Positions 11,759 to 21,774 of a stretch of DNA of 64,000 nt are shown piece after piece. The position numbers and the translations under genes are program-made. Location: assembly GCA_940671915.1 (NCBI GenBank), contig CALNVZ010003426.1, forward strand, positions 10,433,896 to 10,497,895, read 5' to 3'. The DNA comes from Paracentrotus lividus (lineage: Eukaryota > Echinodermata > Echinoidea > Camarodonta > Echinidae). Every line of letters starts with the position of its first letter. Position 1 is the stretch's first letter. The notes below the pieces were generated by a model that saw only the letters and a list, made by a program, of their open reading frames with translations, was not told the origin of the DNA and searched no databases.

Positions 11759-13676
11759 ACCGCTGACTTGATTGCTATTGTGATAATTGGTCCTATATAA
11801 ACCCTGAGGACAACAACAACAACATAAGTAACCCTTTATAGATCCTATAAAATATCTGCTCCAATGGTTCTTATAGTCATTTACCATATAATCAAAGATT
11901 CAGAAAATCATTCCTTTTAGTTCATTTCTGTTTCCGTCACCTAGATTCAATATACGGGGATTTTAATAAATGATATTGCCATCGACAATCCTCTCCTCGA
12001 AGTAATATCGACAATAACATGAATAAATAAGATTTTTTTTTTTTTTCTTTTCCTGAATGCTAATGAAAGGACATACTAATAATTGATTTAGGAAAGTGAC
12101 AGTAATGATATTTTGTATGGAATTGATAGCCTTCCGCTTATTCTTTATATCTAATGAATGAATAAAGACATGTTACACTCATACGATTTTAAACAACAGA
12201 CTGGATAACATTTCAGGCAGATCTACAAAAAAAATTATATTGTTTTTATTCTCGTCTTGGTAGCGCAGATGATTTCACAACCTTCCTAAATTCAGACACT
12301 ATACTTTTCCCCCAACAGGACTGGATATATCACTTCACGGCGAGTCTGCATACCCCTGGGCCTTAAAAGGTAAACAAAACTAATTCTAGGAGGTGTGGTC
12401 ACCGGTTTGATGAAAAGTGGGCAGAAATCTTCTTGTCTACTGAAAATTTTTGAATGTATCTATATGCAGATTGTGTTACAATATCAAGGGAACATGATAT
12501 CAATTTAGATTGTATTCATTAATGAAAATTGATTACCACATGGAAAGATAGTACCATCAATTCGCCCTATGTATGGGTTCAGATATGTCACAGCTTTACT
12601 CTGAAATATACATGACTTGTATTCGTTTAAAGTTGTGGTCAAAAGTCCCCCTTTTCTTAATAAAGGACCTCCTTTTTTACTCTGACCTCATACTAACTTT
12701 TTGTTGTTGACCCTGTGACGTAAAAAAGTTTTATTATCACATTAAATCCCCAATCTTTTAAGATACGTATGCCCTCAATATTACATAGAATAATAAACAT
12801 AATATGCATTTTATAAGTCCGATTTGAGTGCTTTCAGAATATATTCCATCTTTTTTCCATATTTCATAATGCTATGATCTTTTCACGCTGGTACGCGTCC
12901 CTTTTTTATTTGTGGGCTAACGAAGAGTGTTCAGGTTTGTCGACAGCGGTCGAAAACCTCGCGAAACCATCGGCCAAACTTTGTATACGCCTAATAATTC
13001 CTGCGTTTCATAATGCATGCGCCACCAACGTTTATTATCATGAGAGGTCTACTTTTCTTGTGGGTCACCAACTTGATTTTCCCTACAGGCCTATACAAAA
13101 CCCAAGAAAAGTGGTAAGCGAAGAGAATATTTTACTGAACGATCGATGAATCCCAACTGAGCCAAGGGAAGAATAATGATTAATCAGTAGAACTCTAGTG
13201 TGAACCCAACAAAACGTTAGTGTTAAATGATGTTGATATTCACTGTGAACACATTGATTAATGCCTGGTGTTAAGGACTGTTGTCGACGAACATTGCCTG
13301 GGATTAAACGCGGATCGGGAGTGACGTCACAATAAAGGGCTCAATTTGGGCGCATGTATAATTATGAAACGCACGAAAAGGCTCGTCCGCTACTAGTGCA
13401 ATCTTAATCGCAATAATGTCTCATATCGTCAAACTTCACGATTCATTTCATATAATTCAAAGAAAAATACCTTTTAATCGAATACATCTTTTATTTTTCT
13501 TTGCCTTGGCAGATTCGGAAGTGTCGCCGTCTGAAATGGAGCTTATCACTCCGTTGGAAAGATCACCTAGTCAGTCTAGTAGTGGCTATGGTACTAATCA
13601 TTCGTCAGCTGCATCTATAAAACTACAACAAATTGATGAAAAAATAAGACTTGTTCCCAAACAGGATAATAATTAG
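1128..13676 (+). CDS. AMT: Ammonium transporter (AMT/Mep family), 5'-truncated by window edge; gene-level entry
   Basis: Eight exons (1128-1213, 2846-2980, 9050-9280, 9729-9867, 10465-10559, 11559-11685, 12319-12369, 13513-13676) join in one frame with consistent phases and encode about 341 residues plus stop. Family members are typically about 450-500 aa, so roughly the first 150 residues lie upstream of the window. AMT proteins are trimeric 11-TM plasma-membrane channels or transporters for ammonium. Both pore histidines of the family are present: one in SGVVHVTGG (codon 2870-2872) and one in VHLGGGLWG (codon 10467-10469). The signature DFAGSGVVH resembles the AMT1-type motif. The C-terminal tail after exon 12319-12369 is Ser-rich and cytosolic in the family topology. 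The seven introns are long (451-6069 bp) and full of transposon remnants. The fold and family assignment is firm; the exact paralogue is not determined. Confidence 0.93.
1349..1396. repeat. (TA)n microsatellite
   Basis: About 24 uninterrupted or near-uninterrupted TA dinucleotides in the AMT intron after exon 1128-1213. Confidence 0.9.
1984..2430. repeat. Minisatellite, about 30-bp unit, about 15 copies
   Basis: Diverged tandem units of the type 'gacatggatggttggttggg' plus 'cttgattatt' fill this stretch of AMT intron. Both strands therefore show repetitive open frames ([14 protein letters not shown] on the minus strand). These are by-products of the unit length being a multiple of three, not genes. 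Units drift by substitution toward the right edge. Confidence 0.85.
2700..2765 (-). repeat. Short fragment of a dispersed repeat shared with 22240-22300
   Basis: The segment 'tctcacatgctcactgaagc' plus 'atgaattcataaataa' matches, in inverse orientation, the stretch at 22240-22300 inside the foldback element at 21775-22986. It is 85 bp upstream of AMT exon 2846-2980. Its boundaries are unclear. Confidence 0.5.
2846..2980 (+). CDS. AMT: AMT exon with first pore histidine
   Basis: A 135-nt phase 0-0 exon between 'ccctag' and 'gtgagt'. It encodes 45 residues starting [20 protein letters not shown] and ending IEEYNVS. The His at 2870-2872 aligns with the first histidine of the AMT twin-His pore motif. 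GPRIGRF follows the helix, as in AMT1-type proteins. Confidence 0.93.
3295..4796 (+). mobile_element. 5'-truncated LINE (CR1/L2-like), dead reverse transcriptase
   Basis: The element begins inside the RT domain at [17 protein letters not shown] (about 3325-3375). It continues through [20 protein letters not shown] and the catalytic LYADDC (YADD at 3589-3600) to the thumb and C-terminal region ([12 protein letters not shown]). The frame ends at 4386-4388. The 3'UTR carries an inverted pair ('gggatgcag' ... 'ctgcatccc', 4699-4747) and ends in a polyadenylation-like AATAAA plus an (ATACA)n tail at 4766-4796, typical of non-LTR elements with pentamer tails. Frameshifts near 3430 and 4030 and a stop at 4197 inactivate it. 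It sits in the AMT intron, same strand as the gene. Confidence 0.85.
5215..5312 (+). repeat. tRNA-like SINE head (candidate)
   Basis: A box-B-like GAGTTCGATCCCC at 5288-5300 follows a box-A-like segment (TGGTAACAGCTGAGTGG), with 'cagactctcattcagg' between, resembling a class II tRNA (Leu/Ser type). No convincing acceptor stem closes, so a tRNA-derived SINE or pseudo-tRNA is likelier than a functional tRNA gene. It is followed by a T-rich stretch. Confidence 0.4.
5960..6358. other. Assembly gap (399 N)
   Basis: Run of N. Open frames across it are artefacts. Confidence 1.
6955..7150. repeat. GCGCGAAGCGCGAGC-family repeat copy
   Basis: The core 'gccgcgcgaagcgcgagcga' at 6961-6980 is followed by 'aaaattctgcc' and, downstream, a C-rich end ('ccaccccccccccgtctccc') resembling the right end of the block at 1-640. 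It is intronic to AMT. Confidence 0.6.
8330..8580. repeat. Two diverged units bearing ACCGTAC ... CGTACGGGCC
   Basis: Two adjacent segments (8345-8412 and 8490-8562) share an ACCGTAC start, an A/T-rich middle and a CGTACGGGCC(C/T) end. Related words occur at 5745-5755 and 8205-8215. They lie in the AMT intron before exon 9050-9280. No gene is visible in 6360-9049. Confidence 0.4.
9050..9280 (+). CDS. AMT: AMT exon (central helices)
   Basis: A 231-nt phase 0-0 exon after 'cctcggcag', ending before 'gtgagt'. It encodes 77 residues: [20 protein letters not shown], then [20 protein letters not shown], then [20 protein letters not shown] and [16 protein letters not shown]. The LGTFILWFGWFGFN.GS-like helix and the NGSLTGA(V) loop are AMT landmarks. 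Confidence 0.93.
9729..9867 (+). CDS. AMT: AMT exon
   Basis: A 139-nt exon, phase 0 in and phase 1 out, between 'ccaatag' and 'gttaga'. It encodes [20 protein letters not shown] and [20 protein letters not shown], ending [15 protein letters not shown](E/D)A is the usual sequence before the second pore-histidine helix in AMT proteins. Confidence 0.93.
10465..10559 (+). CDS. AMT: AMT exon with second pore histidine
   Basis: A 95-nt exon after 'tttgtag', phase 1 in and 0 out. It encodes (V)[19 protein letters not shown] then [12 protein letters not shown]. The His at 10467-10469 corresponds to the second twin-His residue; VH.GGG.WG is the family motif. The donor GAG|GTCAGTGG is immediately followed by the terminal repeat of a hAT-like MITE (10562). 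Confidence 0.92.
10562..10697. mobile_element. hAT-like MITE at a splice donor
   Basis: The left end CAGTGGCAGATCC and right end GGATCCGCCCCT form short imperfect terminal inverted repeats of the CAGTGGCGGATCC type seen elsewhere in this window (23497, 40114). The flanks TTTGAGGT (10554-10561) and ATAGAGGT (10698-10705) agree at 6 of 8 positions, fitting an 8-bp target duplication. The left flank includes the AMT exon end and GT donor. Confidence 0.6.
10804..10905. repeat. C-run and A/G-rich low-complexity tract
   Basis: A short poly-C run is followed by about 90 bases of A with scattered G. It may be the tail of a retroelement. No gene. Confidence 0.7.
11413..11506 (-). repeat. tRNA-derived SINE head or pseudo-tRNA (candidate)
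   Basis: On the minus strand, ATAGCTCAGTCGGTAGAGCA is a textbook tRNA D-arm/box A sequence. It is followed 35 nt later by GATTAGAATCCCGA, a degenerate box B. Acceptor halves do not pair (GTTTACC has no partner after the T arm), which argues against a working tRNA. It lies in the AMT intron 50 bp before exon 11559-11685, antisense to the gene. Confidence 0.5.
11559..11685 (+). CDS. AMT: AMT exon (last helix)
   Basis: A 127-nt exon after 'catgacag', phase 0 in and 1 out. It encodes [20 protein letters not shown] and [20 protein letters not shown], ending EAG. This is the final membrane helix (W.G....FG.L...G.LRVS.EEE.G), with the cytosolic start that is strongly conserved in AMT proteins. The donor GCCG|GTATGA is followed 10 bp on by a (GT)n run. 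Confidence 0.93.
11699..11758. repeat. (GT)n microsatellite
   Basis: About 30 GT dinucleotides, with one interruption, directly downstream of an AMT donor site. Confidence 0.95.
12319..12369 (+). CDS. AMT: AMT mini-exon (C-terminal tail)
   Basis: A 51-nt exon, phase 1 in and 1 out, between 'cccaacag' and 'gtaaac'. It encodes (G)[16 protein letters not shown]. The LD...HGE.AY motif is the conserved cytosolic tail motif of AMT proteins, which supports this short exon despite its size. Confidence 0.92.
13513..13676 (+). CDS. AMT: AMT terminal exon with stop codon
   Basis: Acceptor 'ccttggcag', phase 1 in. It encodes [20 protein letters not shown], a Ser-rich segment, and ends [10 protein letters not shown] then TAG at 13674-13676. 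The tail is hydrophilic and variable, as expected for a cytosolic AMT C-terminus. Confidence 0.85.
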
Positions 13677-13879
13677 CAATATGTATACTTTTATCAGATG
13701 TATTTATAAGAGAAGTTTACTATGATTTAAAGTTAAAAGAACACTCTTTGATCGAAAGCATCTCTCGTGATATCATGCCCCCTGCCCGCGTCCTGCGACC
13801 GCGCCTGATATGCGTAAATTCACTTGTGCATATATTATAATCACGTTAGCTTCAATAGATTTTAAAAAAAATAATAATG

Positions 13880-14116
13880 AATAAAAAAAAATAATAGTGT
13901 TTCAAATGACCAGCTTTTATTGAATAGGTTTTGAGCAAAGTAACCTAGCAAGAGTGTTGTTCGACTAGATTCTGTGTAAAAATGACATTAATCTATCTAG
14001 TAATCCATAAGTGAGCACACACTAAAGAGTAAATGGTTACAAAACTAAAAGGAAAAAAAAAAGAATACTTTTGAAAAGTGATTATTTTGTCTGTGACATG
14101 TGTTCACACAAATAAA
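13880..14116 (+). promoter_or_regulatory. Candidate AMT polyadenylation signals
   Basis: AATAAA occurs at 13880-13885 and at 14111-14116, about 200 and 435 nt past the stop codon. Transcript data would be needed to say which is used. Confidence 0.35.
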
Positions 14117-14534
14117 AAGCTATCTCATTTTTATACAGAATGTATTTGATAGGTGTAACAACACCCTTGTCGAGTTATTTTGCTCAAAACTTTTTTGTTA
14201 AAAAGATATGTCACTTTTATCAGTATAAAGTTGCTTTTTGTTCGCTTTTGTTGTTTTCATTTCACCCATTCTTTGGCACAAGTTGCTTTTTACATTCTCT
14301 TAAACATTGCGTCGTCGTCATCCAAACATAAACACACTACACAAAAATGCTACCGAATATGCGGGAGAAGTAATTACACTTTTAAAAATACATATGTATA
14401 ATAATTTTGGGCTCATAAATTGACAATGACAATTTTCTAAGTGTTAATTTCCATTTTTACTCACTCGGTAGCCCTATGAGTAAACCATTAAAGGGTTTTA
14501 AAGGTATTTTGCTGTACATGTAATTAACTATGCC

Positions 14535-16655
14535 ATACAAACCGGGGGTCTGTGCACGACGTTAAATATGGATAGGGTACATGCGGGTAATATGGGCCAC
14601 CTAAGCACATTTCCATAATTTGCATAAAATTACAAAATGACACACAACCTAATCTTTGTTTATATGAATCAATAACTACTGCTCTCACTGTTATTGTGAA
14701 GAAAAACAATTATCACCAATCCCCCTGTCTACAATAGTCAAATGTTGACGTCATCACCGAAGTGCCCATATTGACTGCATGTGCAGGTAATATGGGCACA
14801 TGTATTTCATGTATTTTTTTTTAAACTACAATGACTCTACAATGTCTGGAATTTGCTTTAAATTATTACCTGCACTAATTGTTGCTATGTCAGGTAAGCA
14901 TTCAATGCCACATTGCACCCCTTCATTACAACAAATTGACCTGCATACGCTATTATGATCAAAATGAAGCTATAAGCTTACTAAACATACAAACAATTGA
15001 GGTTACCCCCTCAAACACTTTTTTCAACATCACATTTTGTAAAATATCAAATTTTACATCAGGGTAAAAAAATGCCGTAATTTTTACCTACCTTGTTCAC
15101 GTACGTTCCTCCTTGGATCTTGGCGTGCGCAGCCATATTGCGCGGTGGTCACATGTTTGGATTTCCATAGGTCAATCCACGTCTAAGTGAAACGTTCACT
15201 GGTCCACGCCATTACACAATAGAAAGTCGTAGATAGATGCAAGTTGTGTTGCTGACCATCGCGGTTCTATTGTCATCTTGCTGCGACGAAGGGTTCGTTC
15301 TCCATTATGTTCGTGTTTTTTTCATGCAACAAAATGACACCGAAGACAAAATAGTAAAAAAAATCCAAAAATAACACAAAAGCGACAACGTTGCTAAATA
15401 TAACACCTTCTACTTTAGATATTGGTGTTGAAATTACCAATTAAACACAACAATTTGGCGTTTCTATGTGTCACTTTTAAGAGTGCACAAAATGACGATT
15501 TATTTTTTTTACTAAACCAAATATAGAAATTATATGTTGCTTTTATAAAATCAAATTTTTAATATCTCTTCCCTTTTTTGATATTTTTGAAAAAAATATT
15601 GAAATTTTAATTAGAAGTTAAACTGAACCGATACCGTTGTTGCGTTTAAGGAGGATAGTTTTTTTGACTTGGGGACGCCCCTTTGAATCAGGTAAGATCT
15701 TCTCTTTTTACAAATAAAACCATAGATTTCGTAACAAGTTACATTTTCATCATTATGTCAATCGTTTATTTATTGATTTTAATGTTGATATCGATCATCG
15801 AAATTAAAATTTGGAGTTGTGGGAAATACAATGTATGTCTTATGTTTTCGTTGGGTTTAATTGCCTGCAGTACAGGGAAAAAGGTTGATTAATGTGTGTA
15901 TTGAAAGCTCGCCAGAAAATAAAATTGTCAAGCGTGCGTTAAGAGGCTATATGCGCCGCGACTATCGGCCAAGTTTCTAGTCCCATTCCGGTGTTTGGTA
16001 ATAAATTTCCGTGGGTTTCCACAGTGATATTCCAGGATGTGGTCTCCAAGTCAAAAAAACTATCCTCCTTTAAACCCAACAACGGTATTGGTTCAGGTAA
16101 CTTCTAATTTAACATTTCATATTTTTTTCAAAATATCAAAAAGGGAAGAGATATTGAAAAACTATGGATTTTATAACCCAAAAATTCGTCGTTTTGAACA
16201 TGCTTCCAGATGCATAAATTAACTGAGCGAAATAATTCCCAATTTTTTGTCGAATTGGTTTATTTGATACACCAATCTCCTAATTCAAGATGCAATATGC
16301 CACGCATTTTGCCACTTTTGAGTATTTCGGTGTTTTTTTAATTTTGCTGTCCCAACTGTTTCTACTGCTTGAGAAAAACATTACAACAAATTACCGACCG
16401 CTCGCGTTGCACACGAAAACTAGCGTGCGCGCGCACCTTAAACCAACATGGCGCCCTACGCCAGGAGAACACATACCCAATAGGCGAGAAACGTACGTGT
16501 GTTGGTTATCAGCAATCTTCTCAGAGAAATTTCGGCATCAGATGCTCTCACGATGATAGATTTTCGTAAGCAGTTCATATGAACAACAGTGGCGCTCACA
16601 CCGGTCACTACATGATTTGCTTCACTTAGCCCATATTACCTGCATGTACCTTATT
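14535..16655. mobile_element. Foldback element (long degenerate inverted repeat)
   Basis: Outer ends carry 'gggtaatatgggcc' (14564-14577) and, inverted, 'gcccatattacctgcatg'. Inner arms are clearer: 15555-15680 and 16030-16165 are inverse copies, both containing the words TAGTTTTTTTGACTTGG and TACCGTTGTTG. The central loop is about 350 bp near 15860. No transposase is visible. A fragment of the same outer arm recurs inverted at 57250-57360. It lies downstream of AMT, and no gene is seen in 13900-16800. Confidence 0.6.
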
Positions 16656-17035
16656 GGTTTTCTATATTATACCATGAAAACCGGAGTGTTTAAATGGTTT
16701 GTGTGGATGGCTATTGTTTAATTCCTACTTAATCATTCCATGTCAACCGGAGTCTTCCCATGACGGTGGATGGAAATTGGTTTCCTGTATCTGACCAAGG
16801 GATGAGCTGAGAAATCTCATTACACGTATACCGTGTGTCTCAAAAAAAACGTAACACTTTTGAAATGGTTGCCAAATTGAGCATATATAATTTTATGAAA
16901 AAATGTCGATATGTGCAGAGAGAGTGGTTGCATGTAAATGTCAATTATGATATACGGTATTTCAATTTAGCATTTCCATTTCTTCCTTCCTGGTTCACAT
17001 CTACCAGATCAATGATACATAAGAGGAGGGAAGTG

Positions 17036-17060
17036 GTGTGTGTGTGTGTGTGTGTGTGTG
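17036..17060. repeat. (GT)n microsatellite
   Basis: About 12 GT units inside the TIR element. Confidence 0.9.
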
Positions 17061-17320
17061 GCAGGGGTGGTGTTTGGGGATGATAAAGACAGAAAAAGGA
17101 CTGGTATTCAAAACATCTTTTAACCTTAATCCATCGATCATGAATATCTCATATAAACTATTTTTGTAAGCTCAAGTAATTTTTCCCGTCGCATTGGAAG
17201 GAAAAATCCTGCGCAGGCGCATTTTCATACCTCAAACTTAAGTGAACACTGTTCATGGAAGCATGATTTTTTTTTCATTTTTTTCATATCATATGAAAGG
17301 TGGTCTTAAGCTTTCCATAC

Positions 17321-18088
17321 NNNNNNNNNNNNNNNNNNNNNNNNNNNNNNNNNNNNNNNNNNNNNNNNNNNNNNNNNNNNNNNNNNNNNNNNNNNNNNNN
17401 NNNNNNNNNNNNNNNNNNNNNNNNNNNNNNNNNNNNNNNNNNNNNNNNNNNNNNNNNNNNNNNNNNNNNNNNNNNNNNNNNNNNNNNNNNNNNNNNNNNN
17501 NNNNNNNNNNNNNNNNNNNNNNNNNNNNNNNNNNNNNNNNNNNNNNNNNNNNNNNNNNNNNNNNNNNNNNNNNNNNNNNNNNNNNNNNNNNNNNNNNNNN
17601 NNNNNNNNNNNNNNNNNNNNNNNNNNNNNNNNNNNNNNNNNNNNNNNNNNNNNNNNNNNNNNNNNNNNNNNNNNNNNNNNNNNNNNNNNNNNNNNNNNNN
17701 NNNNNNNNNNNNNNNNNNNNNNNNNNNNNNNNNNNNNNNNNNNNNNNNNNNNNNNNNNNNNNNNNNNNNNNNNNNNNNNNNNNNNNNNNNNNNNNNNNNN
17801 NNNNNNNNNNNNNNNNNNNNNNNNNNNNNNNNNNNNNNNNNNNNNNNNNNNNNNNNNNNNNNNNNNNNNNNNNNNNNNNNNNNNNNNNNNNNNNNNNNNN
17901 NNNNNNNNNNNNNNNNNNNNNNNNNNNNNNNNNNNNNNNNNNNNNNNNNNNNNNNNNNNNNNNNNNNNNNNNNNNNNNNNNNNNNNNNNNNNNNNNNNNN
18001 NNNNNNNNNNNNNNNNNNNNNNNNNNNNNNNNNNNNNNNNNNNNNNNNNNNNNNNNNNNNNNNNNNNNNNNNNNNNNNNNNNNNNNNN
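17321..18088. other. Assembly gap (768 N)
   Basis: Run of N. Open frames spanning it are artefacts. Confidence 1.
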
Positions 18089-18189
18089 ACATATCGACAT
18101 TTTTTCATAAAATTATATATGCTCAATTTGGCAACCATTTCAAAAGTGTTACGTTTTTTTTGAGACACACGGTATAGGTGGAAGGACCA

Positions 18190-18590
18190 AATGACAAATT
18201 TGGTCATTATTTTTCGAATAATGCGGTACTTTAACTCAGGTGACCTGAATATTTGGTATATTGCATATGTAATTATTGTATACATATTGTGTTAGTTTTA
18301 AAATCGTATTTGTGACTAATGTAGATGAGCTGAGACATCTCATCACGAATTGCTTGGATAATATCCAGCTGAGAAATTTGGTTATTACATTTCGAATGGT
18401 ACGGTACTTTACACGGTTTATCTCAGGATCGAGGTCTGAATATTTGGTATATTGCATATACTGTACTATATTTTATACACATTATGTTGATTTTAAAGTA
18501 TTTGTGACTAATGTTGATGAGCTCAGAAATTTCAAATCGAATTTCTTGAAGAATACCCAGGATAAAAATCTGGCAATTACATTTTAGTGA
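18190..18590. repeat. Tandem repeat, about 190-210 bp unit, two-plus copies
   Basis: Units share 'tgaatatttggtatattgca', 'atgagctgaga' and 'ggtactttac' landmarks at about 18225-18410 and 18411-18590. A further partial unit is interrupted by the TIR element at 16827-18176 (its left part, 'gatgagctgagaaatctcat', is at 16801-16822). No gene. Confidence 0.65.
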
Positions 18591-19542
18591 AATGTCAAGT
18601 CACTAAAATAAGGAAATGTTTTCCTACCTGATCTTGAATCCACTTGAGAATATCACAAGTATGTTAGAGGTTATATTTACAAATGTGGTTTATCACTGTT
18701 TAGGTAAGGCACTTATCCCGTTGAAAGAATATAGACATATATATACAAAATAATAGCGCTTCTTTACGGATTGAAGAAAGGGAGACTCAAAATCCCAAAT
18801 AATAGTATCAAGGCCTTGTTACAGTGTAGAGACTTGAGTGAAGAAGGATGTACTTTGTAGAATCGCTATGAAATATAATATAGCTGAAAACTCTCTCTAA
18901 AAGACATGTGCTTAATATGAAACAGCTTAAATGGAGTAAAGACAAACAAGGTGTGTCACTTGCTAGTATAATATACATGTGCATTAAACTGTATGCACTA
19001 AAGACTCATGTGTTGGATGACTGCACATCCAACACAATAGGAAATGGAATGTTCTTGACAATGACTTAGAAAGTGAGGCATTCAAGGAATGAACAGGTGG
19101 CACTAAGAGATAATGACAATTGAATAAAAGACAAGATTAAAGCTATTTACAATATAAGAAAGTTCTTGTAAGGTCAAGTTGCTACAACATTTTATTAGTT
19201 TATCTAATGTCTTTTCAAGATGACTTTTCGAATTTTGGAACTTATTGTATAATTGAACTAAGATGTTATTCAAACAATTATTAAATAACCGAACACCGCA
19301 TACAATTCGCCCTATTGTTTTATTATTCTGTTTGCTGGAATATGATTAATGAACTTGTCGATTTGTTCTATTAAAGGAAGGGTCCAGGCTGAAATTCACA
19401 TGGTTTGACATGTTTGAAGTATACAGGACAATAAAAAAAAGCACAACGCTAAAAATATCATCAAAATCAGATGAAAAATAACAAAGTTATGATTTTTATA
19501 TAATTTTTACATTTTTTCGATGAAACAGTTTTTTGCATAGTC

Positions 19543-19675
19543 CAGTAGCGGACGCAGACCGGAGTCACACAATGAACTTACCGGGCCCATTCGTAAACAT
19601 AATAGAGCCGCTTTTGTCCCCAGACAATTGGGCCCCCGAAATGCATTCAATTGGATTTTCTTGTATCCGCGCCTG
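19543..19675. mobile_element. Small hAT-like MITE (candidate)
   Basis: CAGTAGCGGACGCAGA at the left and GTATCCGCGCCTG at the right form short imperfect inverted ends of the CAGTGGCGGATCC type, about 130 bp apart. The target duplication is not clear. The region 18600-19540 shows no gene. Confidence 0.4.
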
Positions 19676-19778
19676 TAGTCTCAAGAATATTCAATGAGTA
19701 AGCTGATGATGTCATTGATCAACTGCTTCTCTTGTATTCTATTTTATGAAATCATATTAATTTAATTTAATTCATACA

Positions 19779-19973
<195 letters not shown>

Positions 19974-20386
19974 TGTCCCCAGAAATTATTTGTACACTTA
20001 AAAAAAAAAATGAAAATAAATAAATCGATGATGGTTAGAAATTTTAATTACCATTTTTATCAAATGGTAGGTAATGTTATTATCACCTAAACACTAAATC
20101 TCAAATTTTCCGTGAGTCTCGGAAGTACTAGGCTACCATTTGCAATTTTCATGGCCCAAAAATTATTTGTACACCTCAGAACATGGGTTTTTAAAGGAGT
20201 GTTTAAATTTGGGGGTCTTCTTTGGCTTCCAGGACAGTCATCAACCTTCTTGGCATACTGTCAACCAATTTAGCACTTTTTTCCACGGCAAATACCATTC
20301 GAAGTTCGCTGGAGCGTGTCCTGGAGCTGCTAGATGGTGGATGGTCAGTCTAGAGGGCGCTGTCGCTTCAGATCACCTCTCAAGTG

Positions 20387-20890
20387 CTAAATGGGGATTA
20401 AATCTGGGTTGTGAGGTGCCCTTTCTTGCAGCTTAACATGTTTCTGTTGCAATATTGCTATGATATTGTTTGCTGTGTACTTTGGGTCATTGTTATGTTG
20501 GACCGTAAATTGACGGCCATTCAGACTTGAAGTAGATGGGAGCATCTGAGCCATTCTGAGAGGCAATGATATTCTCATGGCTTCAGCATTTATGATGCCA
20601 TGTTATAAAATTTATTTACACACATGGTTCTTTGCATCATATCAAATCACTTTTGAACTAATTAGGTATTGGAACAGAGTGCTAGAACTCCGCAGGCTTG
20701 TTCACATGTTGTTTTGCAAAAGCATGACGCTTCTTTGTTACTGTCCCTTACATTTGGCTTCTTTCGTGCCAATTATTGCACTAGTCATGTAGCCATTTAG
20801 CCTGATGCAGACACTCTTGAGGGCACCCAGTCATTTCTCAGCCTCTGTGGCCTTAGATGCAATTTTCTTTGGTCGCAAATTGCAATATTC
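20387..20890 (-). pseudogene. Tc1 transposase fragment, minus strand
   Basis: An open stretch at 20387-20578 includes FTVQHNNDPKYTANNI and a PDLIPI end matching the second and third acidic motif region of Tc1 transposases (family consensus DNDPKHTA ... SPDLNPIE). The more N-terminal part up to about 20890 is only faintly readable and has stops. It is non-functional. Confidence 0.6.
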
Positions 20891-21224
20891 AATTGCTTAC
20901 TGTCTGTTTACCAATATCATCATGAAAACTGATGTCCATAAGACTATTTTTGCCTCTTATGCTGCAGTCACACAGACACTTTCGTATAGTTACGTTTTTG
21001 TTGTTTTAATCTTATTTCATCTTCTTTTCTATCATTTCTTATGTATTTCTTTGTTTTATTGGATGAACGAAATAATCCTTTTTTCCACTTCTGACTATGA
21101 CCGGAAGGCATCAGTGGGGATCCGCAGAAAAGAAAATATTTTTTGGACGCAACGGGACGTAACTATATGTAAGTGTCTGTGTGACTGTAGCATTAGAGGC
21201 TCCCACTTGCGTAAAGGCTGATTG

Positions 21225-21400
21225 GTGTTCAAGTTGTGTTCCAACATGACAGGGACCCCAATCATAAAGCGAAGCATATTAAAACATATTAACACAGCGA
21301 ACTTGGAATGGTATTGGCCGTGAAATGAGTACTAAATTGGTCGACAGTATGCCAAGGAGGTTGATGACTGCCCTGGAAGCCAAAGAAGGCCCCCAAAATT
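21225..21400 (+). pseudogene. Tc1 transposase C-terminal fragment, plus strand
   Basis: VQVVFQHDRDPNHKAKHI at about 21226-21280 is followed, after stops, by LVDSMPRRLMTALEAKE at about 21335-21385. This order is as in Tc1 transposase C-termini. It is non-functional. Confidence 0.6.
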
Positions 21401-21774
21401 GTAAACATTCCTTTAAAAACCCATCTGTACAAATAATTTTTGGGCCATGAAAATTGCAAATGGCGGCCTAAAACTTCCGAGACTGACGGAACATACATGA
21501 CATATGAGATTTAAGGTTTAGGTGATGGAGACATTGCCTACCATCTGATATAAATAGTAACTGAAATTTCAAACCAACATCGATTTGTTTAATTTCATTT
21601 TTTCAAAGTGTTCAAATAATTTTTGGGGACACTGTATATAAACACAACACAAAAAGAAAGTTCCCCCTATTTCAGATATCAATAATTTTTTAACCAGGAA
21701 TAATTTTAAAAATCTAATTATACGTCCATGTAAGGAATTTAATTAGCTACCATAGGAACGAATTTTAGGAAAAA

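Larger units (their letters stand above)
16827..18176. mobile_element. Tc1/mariner-type TIR element, internal gap
   Basis: The left terminus TATACCGTGTGTCTCAAAAA (from 16827) and right terminus ending TGAGACACACGGTATA (18176) begin arms of about 88 bp that are nearly perfect inverse copies (16827-16914; 18089-18176). TA at both extremes fits Tc1/mariner target duplication. Most of the interior is the 768-bp N-gap, so a transposase cannot be judged. The flanking DNA is a tandem repeat unit that continues on the other side (18180 onward), so the element interrupted that unit. Confidence 0.75.

Noticed and set aside
12874..13149. 91-codon plus-strand open frame between the last two AMT exons
   Set aside because: The AMT frame runs directly from 12369 to 13513 with matching phase. 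The open frame has no known motif.
17242..18285. Long open frames of 264-333 codons on both strands
   Set aside because: They consist almost entirely of N-gap and carry no sequence information.
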